Shown: positions 37,140 through 45,600 of the stretch, one piece after another
Numbering within the stretch: the first letter of the stretch is position 1
How the letters are laid out: every line of letters starts with the position of its first letter
Assembly (NCBI RefSeq): GCF_002127545.1
Contig: NZ_MUBK01000010.1
Span: 1 to 64,000 of the forward strand
Direction: 5' to 3'
Length of the DNA stretch: 64,000 bases
From: Xenorhabdus beddingii
GTDB lineage: Bacteria; Pseudomonadota; Gammaproteobacteria; Enterobacterales; Enterobacteriaceae
The notes under the pieces: model-generated
Databases searched by the model: none
What the model was told of the DNA's origin: nothing
What the model saw: the letters and a program-made list of their open reading frames with translations, nothing else
Position numbers and translations under genes: made by a program

Positions 37140-37155
37140 GGTACAGATCTGTACA
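37140..37155. promoter_or_regulatory. TetR operator, right (near-perfect)
   Basis: GGTACAGATCTGTACA contains the perfect 14-bp palindrome GTACAGATCTGTAC. It starts 26 bp after the left copy and 70 bp before the tetR start. Confidence 0.65.
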
Positions 37156-37224
37156 CAACAAAACAACCTTTGATTAAGTAAGGTTACTCATTAAAGCTGA
37201 TTGGAATAACTGAGGGGAATGGTG

Positions 37225-37761
37225 ATGAATAAAAAAGAACACATCCTGGACATTGCAGAATCATTATTTAATCAATTCGGCTACAACGCGGTTGGCGTTG
37301 ATTTGATTAGGGATAAGGCTAATGTGTCAAAAACCTCTATGTACCGTTACTTCGGTTCCAAAAACAAGCTGATTGAAAGTCTATTAATCAGGCGACATAC
37401 AAGATTTGAAGAAGCGCTCAATCGTGCAGTCTCTGCCACAAAAGGAACTGAAAATAAGCTAAATACAATCCTTGATTGGCATTTCACATGGTTCCAGTCC
37501 CCTGATTTTAAAGGATGCTTATTTATGCATGCCTTAGCAGAATTTAAAGGCCATGATGAAATGATTGTCAAACAGGCTCAACAGCACAAAACGTGGCTAA
37601 AATCGCTCTTACTCTCCATTTTACCGACTCACCAAAAAGATGCTGAAAATAAAGCGGAAACCCTGATAGCGTTTATTGAAGGGATAATCATCCGGGCAGA
37701 GTTTGGCGATATTAGACGCTATGAACAAACTTACCGAATGGGGGCGAAAGCATTACTCTGA
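37225..37761 (+). CDS. TetR/AcrR family regulator
   Basis: The 178-residue protein carries the TetR DNA-binding domain: KKEHILDIAESLFNQFGYNAVGVDLI, then RDKANVSKTSMYRYFGSKNKLIESLL. The C-terminal domain (WHFTWFQSPDFKGCLFMHALAEF) is like that of YjdC/TetR_C-type regulators. An ATG at 37225 is preferred over one at 37219 because GAGGGG is 7 nt away. It is divergent from the HPP gene with two operators between, so autoregulation and control of the membrane protein are likely. Confidence 0.87.
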   Translation: MNKKEHILDIAESLFNQFGYNAVGVDLIRDKANVSKTSMYRYFGSKNKLIESLLIRRHTRFEEALNRAVSATKGTENKLNTILDWHFTWFQSPDFKGCLFMHALAEFKGHDEMIVKQAQQHKTWLKSLLLSILPTHQKDAENKAETLIAFIEGIIIRAEFGDIRRYEQTYRMGAKALL

Positions 37762-37867
37762 ATAATATGCTCATTCATCAAGTAACTTAAAGAAAGTCAG
37801 CAATTCTCATCATGTCCTATTACAGGAGATTATATAACATGCTCCTGTACCCGATAAGGCGGATATT

Positions 37868-38734
37868 ATGACGACGATTAAACAGCGATTGAATGCACTG
37901 CTTCATTACATTAATGACAATATCGACACGCCCATGAGTGGAGAAAATCTGAGCCGAATTGCAGCTTGTTCTAAATATCACTTTCACAGATTGTTTTCAG
38001 CAAATTACGGTATTGGCGTTGCTGCATATATCAGGCAACTTCGATTGAAAAAAGCAGTTTATGATCTGGCCTATAGCGATATTTCCGTTATGGATATTGC
38101 CCTTACATGTGGATATGAGAGTTCTGAAGCCTTTTCAAGAGCATTCAAAGGCTCTGTTGGTCAAAGTCCTACTGAGTTCAGGAAAAATCCTGATTGGTCT
38201 ATCTGGTATCACCAACACCAAATCATCAATAATATTAGGACGCAAGTTATGTATGAGAAACAACCTCACATTGAAGTAGGAATCGTTAATTTTCCAGAAA
38301 CTTTCGTAGCAGTTATGGAGCACAAAGGCTCACCCTCAAATATGGGTAATACAATCAGAGCATTCAAGGCGTGGAGAATAAGCAATAAATTATCCACCGA
38401 ACGGTATAAAACGTTCAACCTCGTTTATGCCGACCCCACCAAGGTTGAAGCAGATGAATATAAATTTGATTTATGTGTGGAAGTCTCCTCAACGTTTGAG
38501 GTTAACCACCCCTGCATGACCAAAAAAACCATTCCATCAGGAAAATGCGCCTATCTAAGGCACACGGGTTCAGATGAAGAAATATCCAGTTTAGTCAATT
38601 ACTTGTATAAAATTTGGCTCTCAGAAAACAACCAAGAGATTCGAGATTTCCCACTATTTTTTGAACGGGTGAAGTTATTCCCTACCGTCCCTGAAACCGA
38701 GGCGGTGACAGATATCTATTTGCCTCTGGTGTAA
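37868..38734 (+). CDS. AraC-family regulator with GyrI-like ligand domain
   Basis: Residues 1-105 form the two AraC helix-turn-helix units (MSGENLSRIAACSKYHFHRLFSA...VMDIALTCGYESSEAFSRAFKGSVGQSPTEFRK). After a linker, residues 130-288 resemble the GyrI/SbmC-like small-molecule domain (IEVGIVNFPETFVAVMEHKGSPSNMG ... IPSGKCAYLRHTGSDEEI ... YLPL). This Rob/SbmC-like architecture is common in regulators of drug or stress response. AAGGCGG is 6 nt from the ATG. No target operon is evident next to it. Confidence 0.88.
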   Translation: MTTIKQRLNALLHYINDNIDTPMSGENLSRIAACSKYHFHRLFSANYGIGVAAYIRQLRLKKAVYDLAYSDISVMDIALTCGYESSEAFSRAFKGSVGQSPTEFRKNPDWSIWYHQHQIINNIRTQVMYEKQPHIEVGIVNFPETFVAVMEHKGSPSNMGNTIRAFKAWRISNKLSTERYKTFNLVYADPTKVEADEYKFDLCVEVSSTFEVNHPCMTKKTIPSGKCAYLRHTGSDEEISSLVNYLYKIWLSENNQEIRDFPLFFERVKLFPTVPETEAVTDIYLPLV

Positions 38735-39274
38735 AAGGCCAAATATTTCCTTTTTCAAGTTGCGGTTGTGTTGGTTGTACCGCAATTTGAAGTCTACTGG
38801 GAATAGATCAAATAAGTCATATTTTAGTTATATATTACATTTTTTATTAGCATCTTTTATGTCACAAGATACCCTGTCAAAGCAATCCATAAAGCAAGTA
38901 AAAATAAATAACATTTAAGCTTAATTTAACATAAAGAAATAACCTATTGTTATTATATATATTGAATAAAAATAATAAACTAATGAAAATAAAAACCTAA
39001 CGCAACCATTTTGGTTGAAATTTATTCTAAAATTAATCTAGAAAAAATAGATTATTCAGAAAAACGCCCCTTCCATATCCAATTTTTATTGGAAAAGAAT
39101 ATTTATTAGATGACAATTTATTTTTTTTCTGTTAAAAATCACAAAGATATCTGGCGATATTATGTAAAGAATGTGAATCGACAGATTTTTTCACATTTTA
39201 TTTACAAAGTGATTTTATAAGTTAGCAACCAAATTCATTGTTCCTTTAACAAAGAGTATGTTGAATTGTTATTT
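38735..39274. other. Long AT-rich spacer
   Basis: Apart from the palindromic repeat at 38752, no feature is recognised. The sequence is very AT-rich with long A/T runs, which may reflect binding by H-NS-like silencers, as is usual in acquired regions. Confidence 0.4.
38752..38791 (+). repeat. Palindromic intergenic repeat, copy 3
   Basis: TTCAAGTTGCGGT, a TGTGTTGGTTGT loop and ACCGCAATTTGAA form a 13-bp stem with one mismatch. It is homologous to the copy at 35041, with compensatory changes in the stem. It sits directly after the AraC-family gene. Confidence 0.75.
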
Positions 39275-39418
39275 ATGACTACATCTTCCACTAAACATAG
39301 AGGGCATACTAACTACAGTTTTCACAAAAAATCAATTAATGATATGAAAATTTCAAAAATAATTATTTTAAATAATGTTTATATAAATTCTGTATATCAA
39401 ACAACCATTTTCGAATAA
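39275..39418 (+). CDS. Possible small protein (47 aa)
   Basis: A 47-codon frame (MTTSSTKHRGHTNYSFHKKS...) ends directly at the base of a Rho-independent terminator. A six-codon frame starting at 39258 (ATG TTG AAT TGT TAT TTA TGA) overlaps its start as ATGA, and AAAGAG lies just before that upstream ATG. No family is recognised and codon use is AT-rich, so this could be chance or the tail of a small RNA transcript. Confidence 0.3.
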   Translation: MTTSSTKHRGHTNYSFHKKSINDMKISKIIILNNVYINSVYQTTIFE

Positions 39419-39452
39419 AAAATAACCACAAGAACTCTTGCGGTTATTTTTA
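39417..39452 (+). terminator. Rho-independent terminator (bidirectional)
   Basis: AATAACCACAAGA-ACT-TCTTG-CGGTTATTTTTAT-type pairing (AAATAACC-CAAGA with TCTTG-GGTTATTT) is followed by a T-run, and on the other strand also by a T-run. No annotated gene precedes it within 680 bp, so it points to an unrecognised transcript such as a small RNA or the 47-codon frame. Confidence 0.7.
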
Positions 39453-39732
39453 TATAGCAACATAAGAATAAATAAATTTCCCTGGTGATGCCTTAGTCTA
39501 GTGCTACATTTTTGTACTAAATTAGAATGACAGATATTATTACGGAACGGTGAATTTCGCATTCTTCTGTCTCTCTAAGTAAATATAAGCATTTTTTATA
39601 GAAAATGAAATGGGTGAAAAACACCCTTGAAACAACATTAAAAAAGTGGTAGCGGCTAGATCAAAGGCATTTATAATTTCATGAAAAAATAATTATATAG
39701 AAAATTATTAGAATGAAAAGGTACCTTTAAAA

Positions 39733-40152
39733 ATGAAAATGCATATTACTGATACTCCAAACCCACAGGATGAAACATATGTCATTCAAAATCTCTGGGC
39801 ACATAACCAAAAATACAGTGATGTAGATATCCGACCTCTATTTCTCACAATCACTGATGAAAGCAATCAAATCATTGCCGGACTTGTTGCCAAAACCTGG
39901 TGGGGAGGACTTGAAATACAATATCTCTGGGTAAGTGCAGAACATCGTAAAAAAGGTTTCGGAAAACAGCTTATGTTACAAGCAGAAGAAGAAGCACTAA
40001 AGCGACATTGCCATATGGCTTATGTAGATACTTTTAATTTTCAAGCTCGAGGTTTTTATGAAAAGTTAGGTTACAAAGCCTATGGAGAGCTTGGGGGGTA
40101 TTCTCATCAGTATACTCGTTTCTATCTCTCCAAGAAGATTCAATATATTTAA
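39733..40152 (+). CDS. GNAT family N-acetyltransferase
   Basis: The 139 residues form a single GNAT domain. The acetyl-CoA-binding motif A is visible as IQYLWVSAEHRKKGFGKQLMLQAEEEALKR (with R/Q-x-x-G-x-G/A as RKKGFGK), followed by AYVDTFNFQARGFYEKLGYKAYGEL, the typical motif B. The substrate is unknown. It is 15 bp upstream of a PAS-LuxR regulator and probably in the same operon with it and the permease. Confidence 0.85.
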   Translation: MKMHITDTPNPQDETYVIQNLWAHNQKYSDVDIRPLFLTITDESNQIIAGLVAKTWWGGLEIQYLWVSAEHRKKGFGKQLMLQAEEEALKRHCHMAYVDTFNFQARGFYEKLGYKAYGELGGYSHQYTRFYLSKKIQYI

Positions 40153-40167
40153 TCATATGAGATAAGA

Positions 40168-40857
40168 ATGAATTCACCCTACAACGATAATAATTCTTAT
40201 TTAAAAGGACTTATCGCCATGATAGAACATCTGAGTGAGCCTTGGGGAATCAAAGACTTAACTTCCCGACATATCTACATGAACAAGGCTGCATACCTCT
40301 ATACTAATACTCCCATAAATTTTGATATAGAAGGAAAGTTTGATAACGAATTTCCAGCCGATTGGGCTGAGTTAGCTGAAGACCTAACTGAACATGATAA
40401 AAGGACTGAAGAATCACAGGACAGAGTCTCTGTAATAGAGACTCATTATTGGTATGGTCGAGATTGTTTAACACCATTCATTAGTGAAAAATTTCCAGTC
40501 TACAACAATGACAAAGAATGTATTTGGATAGTTTGGAACGCCAAGCACCTAAATACATTGTCACCTTTACAATATATCAACCAGCAGAAACCCAGTATCT
40601 TGACAACAGAAATTGATACCAAACTGTTCACCAAGGCAGAGATGGATATCATTTTTTTTATGCTACACCGATTTTCAAATAAGGAAATGGCCAAAATTTA
40701 CAATGTAAGCCACAAAACCATAGAAAACAGAATATATAACATGTACCAAAAGGCTAATGTCCATTCTCTCCAACAATTTGAAGAATTCTGTAAATATTTA
40801 CAATTAGACAACTACATCCCCGAGCGCCTAATTGAAAAAGGCATTCTTTTTATCTGA
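40168..40857 (+). CDS. LuxR-type regulator with N-terminal PAS-like domain (LuxR solo)
   Basis: The 229-residue protein has an N-terminal PAS-like sensor (about 15-120: EPWGIKDLTSRHIYMNKAAYLYTNTP) and a C-terminal LuxR helix-turn-helix (about 150-205: LFTKAEMDIIFFMLHRFSNKEMAKIYNVSHKTIENRIYNMYQKANVHS). There is no LuxI. PAS4-LuxR solos are expanded in Photorhabdus and Xenorhabdus and are thought to sense eukaryotic or dietary signals. The DNA-binding half lacks the canonical LT-x-RE start (LFTKAEM), typical of this subgroup. It sits between the GNAT and permease genes and 1.8 kb before the NRPS. Confidence 0.8.
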   Translation: MNSPYNDNNSYLKGLIAMIEHLSEPWGIKDLTSRHIYMNKAAYLYTNTPINFDIEGKFDNEFPADWAELAEDLTEHDKRTEESQDRVSVIETHYWYGRDCLTPFISEKFPVYNNDKECIWIVWNAKHLNTLSPLQYINQQKPSILTTEIDTKLFTKAEMDIIFFMLHRFSNKEMAKIYNVSHKTIENRIYNMYQKANVHSLQQFEEFCKYLQLDNYIPERLIEKGILFI

Positions 40858-40883
40858 ACTTCATTAAGGAACAACAAGTTATC

Positions 40884-42164
40884 ATGGTTAAAATTGAAGA
40901 CTATCCATTGAATCGAGTGCCACAAACACAGCGTTTATCACTGTTCAGCGTGGCTGTCGTTCATATGGGTATGTTGACGGCATTGGATCAATTTATGCTT
41001 GGGGCGGTGCTCGGCAACGCTATGGCGCTGGTCGATGCTTTTATCGCTATTTTTATCGGCAGTCTGATCTTTGGCATTGTGACGTTCGGGCTTGGCCTTG
41101 CGGGGATGCAGGAAGGTTTATCTGGTAGCCTATTGGCTCGATGGTGTGGCTTTGGGCGCCTAGGATCGGTATTCATTGGCTTCGTTGTTGCCGTCAGTTT
41201 ATTAGGCTGGTTTGGTATCCAAAATGCCATTTTTGCCCATTCGCTTAACTTTGCCTCTGGCGACAAACTTGGGTTTAGCGGGGCGGCGGCGTTATCCGGC
41301 ACATTATTAACCACGTTGGTCGCTTTTGGTTTTAAGGCGCTGCGGTTTACTGCCAGAATTGCCGTTCCCCTATTTATTTTGCTGATCGCTTATATCTCCA
41401 CTACCGTGCTATCCGGCGGAGCAGGTCAACATCTGTATGAGATCATTAAATTACCTCACTCTGGTGAAACGTTGTCCATCAGTGCAGGTATCACGATTGT
41501 CGTTGGCGGTGCGATTGTCGCCAGCTTGATGACCCCTGATCTCACCCGCTATACCAAATCAGGCAAGCATGTTTTTGCGATCACCCTGTTGACGATCATC
41601 GCGGGTGAATTTGTCATTAACGGTCTGGCGATCCTGATCGCGAAAGCCCTGAATACCGCAGATGTCGTGACTATTATGTCGCAGGCCGCTGGAGGAGCGG
41701 GTCTTCTGGTTGTTGTCTTCTCAACATTAAGGGTCAATGACTTGAACCTGTATTCTTCCTCATTGGGCATTATTAACGCGGTAGAAGGCATCACAGGAAA
41801 AAAACTCCGCTATCCACCAACCACTATCCTCATTGGAATGCTGGGAACGCTCCTTTCAATTCTGGGTATTTTGGAACGATTTGTGGATTTCCTGACGGTG
41901 CTGGGCGTTGTCTTCCCCCCTATTCTTGGGATCATGCTGGTTGATTACTATATATTGCGTTCTCACCGCAAAATATTGGATAACAGCCGGGAGCAGGGCA
42001 TTCTCCCCAATGAAACGCCGGCTATAGGCTGGGCCGCCATTATCGCCAGTGTTATCGGCAGTATTGTTGGCCTGGTAATCGATTGGGGAGTGCCTGCCAT
42101 TAATTCATTATTGCTGGCAAGCATGGCCTATGGGTTATCCAAAATCCTCTGTCATCGTTTTTAA
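40884..42164 (+). CDS. Cytosine/purine permease (NCS1 family, CodB-like)
   Basis: The 426-residue protein has about 12 hydrophobic helices and the NCS1 signature near the N-terminus: QTQRLSLFSVAVVHMGMLTALDQFMLGAVLGNAMAL, then LLARWCGFGRLGSVFIGFVVAVSLLGWFGIQNAIFAHSLNF. It also has SLMTPDLTRYTKSGKHVFAITLL. Cytosine permease CodB is the nearest known member, but no cytosine deaminase (codA) is adjacent, so the base or vitamin transported is open. It follows the LuxR gene by 26 bp. Confidence 0.85.
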   Translation: MVKIEDYPLNRVPQTQRLSLFSVAVVHMGMLTALDQFMLGAVLGNAMALVDAFIAIFIGSLIFGIVTFGLGLAGMQEGLSGSLLARWCGFGRLGSVFIGFVVAVSLLGWFGIQNAIFAHSLNFASGDKLGFSGAAALSGTLLTTLVAFGFKALRFTARIAVPLFILLIAYISTTVLSGGAGQHLYEIIKLPHSGETLSISAGITIVVGGAIVASLMTPDLTRYTKSGKHVFAITLLTIIAGEFVINGLAILIAKALNTADVVTIMSQAAGGAGLLVVVFSTLRVNDLNLYSSSLGIINAVEGITGKKLRYPPTTILIGMLGTLLSILGILERFVDFLTVLGVVFPPILGIMLVDYYILRSHRKILDNSREQGILPNETPAIGWAAIIASVIGSIVGLVIDWGVPAINSLLLASMAYGLSKILCHRF

Positions 42165-42654
42165 CATCAGACATCCCTGATATAGCTCCCCATCTGGGGA
42201 GCGACTCTCCATTTAACGACATCATTGTCGATATCTTAGCGTTATATTTCCCATATAAAATAATTTCAAACACCTTTTATATTAAATATATATTATAAAA
42301 TTATCTATATATTTAAATATTTTATGATTGGTGTATTATTTAAAATAATATTTATTTAATTTTGTTATGAAAGTATATTTTCAGGATAAACCGTTTCACA
42401 TAACAATAATAACTATCAATTAATATAGTTATTTGAAACTTTTTTTATTTTTTCCAGCATTAACTCCGTAACGCAGGACAATACCTCTATATCAAGGATT
42501 AGCCCCCACAAATAGCAGAATACTTACCCAAATTAAAATACCGATAACAACCATAAATCACACTATTCGCCAGGACTGATTCAAAAAGGTTCACCTGTTG
42601 TTTGCTCAGATGAACACATTTTTATTTAACCCTAAATCCGAAGGAAGTATTCGT
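42165..42654. other. AT-rich spacer carrying the NRPS promoter
   Basis: A GCTCCCCA-TC-TGGGGAGC hairpin (42185-42202) directly follows the permease gene and may end its transcript, although no T-run follows. The rest is AT-rich, with ATATATTATAAAATTATCTATATATTT-like stretches. An AAGGAAG 7 nt before the ATG at 42655 sets the NRPS start; the frame itself opens earlier, at a TTG at 42598. Confidence 0.5.
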
Positions 42655-45600
42655 ATGGACAACATTTTAGCTTCTCCATTTACTCATCTGTTCTGGAATG
42701 AATGGACTCTCGATCCTGATTCGTTTAAGTACAATATGGTTATTGACCAAACTATTCATGGCGATTTGGATAAAGATAGATTGGGCAGGTCTTTACGGGA
42801 ATTAATAAATCAATACCCTTTACTAAAGTCCCGGCTTGATGAAGAAAATGGTGAATTATATTGGAAACCCTGCCCTGATTTAGAAAATCCACTGATCATT
42901 TTCGATAACGAAGAAAAACTACGGCAATTTGCCCTGTCGCCATTTGATTTAAAGCAAGGGCCGCTGATCCGGTTTGGGCTGTTCCCGCAGGCAGAAAAAC
43001 AATTTCAGCTAGTGATTGTATTGCATCATATCGCGGTGGATGGCGAGAGTACTGAAGAGTTCTATCACGCCATATCCGACCTTTATAATCAACAGCCCCT
43101 ACGTCATTCCCCGCTGACATTGGAACAAATTGCGGAAAAATTCGCACAATCTCGTCGAAAAGTCGCCATATTGGAAGAGCATCACCCTGAACAATTTTGG
43201 AAAACCTGCTTGGATGGCATGAATGCCAGCAACTCATTGCCCTATTTGTTTGCACCGGCATTACCTGCACAAACATTACCTTCACAAACATCACCTGCAC
43301 AAATAAAAGATGAACAGGAACTGACCGGAGAATACCGTTTTAGCCTGTCATTAAAGGAGTGGCAACGCCTCAAACACTCCCTGCGGCACACGACCCCTTT
43401 CCTTATATTCAAAACATTATGGGCTGCATTGATTGCGCAATACTCTCCTGATAAGAAAGCGCATATCAGTTATCCCCTGGCTTTGACAGGCAGTGAATCC
43501 CTTTCAGTGGGAGCGCAAATTAATACCGCTATTTTCCCCCTCCAGTTGGATGACTCTGCCAGTTTTGCTTCGCTCTATCAGCACACGCTAAGTTATACTT
43601 CATCATTGAAAGCAGCGCCCGGCCTGCGTTTCTCATCCTGGCCGATCTTTCAGGTTCTCCGCGCTACCCCGGTTTGTCAGTTGAATGTGGCGCTATCTCA
43701 AGCCCATCTCAAAGATATCTGTCTGCAATTAGAGGGTTGTGAAGTCAGTTACAATCACCGGTTCAATAATGACTTAGCCAATTCAGAATTAGTACTGGAA
43801 TATCAACAACAAGATGACCAATGGTCTTTTCGCATTCGTTATTTGCTTGACCGTTTTCACCCAACACAAATCGCAGTATTGGGAGAACAGTTCCAGCAAT
43901 TACTGGTGAATGCCTTGACGGAGCCTGACAAGCCGCTGCGACAATTTCCTTTCCTGTCTCCCGCCCAAAGCAGGATGTTACTGGAGTTCGGGCAGCAGGG
44001 AAAAGCGGGAGAGATCCCGGCGACCACGCTCTATGAACGTTTCCAGCAACAGGCCAAACGACATCCGCAACGCCTTGCCCTCATCGACAATCAGCGCCAA
44101 TTGAGTTATGCGGAATTGGAACAACGCAGCAATCAACTGGCTCACCTGATACAAAAGCGCTATCAGCAGGCCACCGGGCAATCGCTGTCTCCTGATACCT
44201 TGTTGCCTATTTGCCTGAACCGTGGGGTCGACATGGTGGTTGCTATGCTGGCGATCATGAAAGCCGGCGCGGCTTATCTGCCTCTTGACCCGCAAATCCC
44301 GTCCCAACGATTGGCCTATATTCTGACCGACAGCCAATCCCGGTTGGCGATTACGCAACAGGCACATCAGGCAAGATTGCGCGAACACGGCCAGGATCTG
44401 ACTCTGCTGGCATTAGATAACCCCAAAGAGGATTATCGTGACCAACCAGACTGTTCCCCCGAATCAGCCGCAGGGCCACGTTCATTGGCCTATGCTATTT
44501 ATACTTCTGGCACAACCGGGCGTCCGAAGGGAACGTTGTTAGAACATCGCGGCGTATTGACCATGCTGGGTGGCCTCCATTCTGTTCTCATTCAAGATAC
44601 TCGTTGCCCTCAACGCTGGTTGCAGTTCGCTTCTCTGGCGTTTGATGCCCATGTCTTCGAAACGTTCATCAGCTTGTGTTTTGGTCATACGTTGGTGATT
44701 GCTTCGGAAGAAGAGCGCCATGATCTCGACCTATTAATAAAATTAATCGAACAATATCAGGTTGAGGGCACCATTCTTCCGCCGACCCTACTGAAAACAA
44801 AGCCGGCATTGCCTGCAAAGTTGCAAACCATTCTGGTTGGCGGCGAATCTACCCCGCAAGCCATTTTGGATCATTACACCCTGCAGGGGCGGCGATTGTT
44901 CAACGCTTATGGCCCGACTGAAGCCAGCGTATGCGCCACCATGCACCGTTATCAGGGAAATGGAGATAGCGATCGCAATATTGGTCAGCCGTTTCCCGGT
45001 ATTCATGCCTATGTGTTAGATGATCAATTGCAGTTGGTGCCGATGGGAATGTGCGGCGAACTGTATCTTTCCGGGCCGGTGTTAGCCAGAGAATATCTGG
45101 GGCAACCCGAATTGACCGCACAGGCATTCATCACCAATCCTTTTGCGCAGCACGCCGATGATCAGCGGCTCTACCGCACCGGTGATCAGGCCCGCTGGCT
45201 GCCGAATGGTGAACTGGAATATCTGGGGCGCAGGGATTTTCAGGTCAAAATCCGCGGTCACCGGGTCGAATTGGCTGAAATCGAACAGGCGTTTATCGCG
45301 GCATCAGGGGTGAGTCAATGTACGGCGCAGGTACGGGGTCAGGATCGCTCGCATATTGTGGTCTACTATGTGTCGGATATCACCCTGAACGAAGATCATC
45401 TTCGCCGCACATTACCACTTTCCCTGCCGGATTACATGATGCCCTCAACATTCGTGCAGTTGGAAACCTTGCCCATGACGATCAATGGCAAGCTGGATGC
45501 CACCGCGTTACCCGAACCCGATTACAAGCAGAGCCACCACTTTTATCGTGCGGCCTCCACTGAACTGGAACACAAGCTGCAAACTATCTGGCAACGCATT

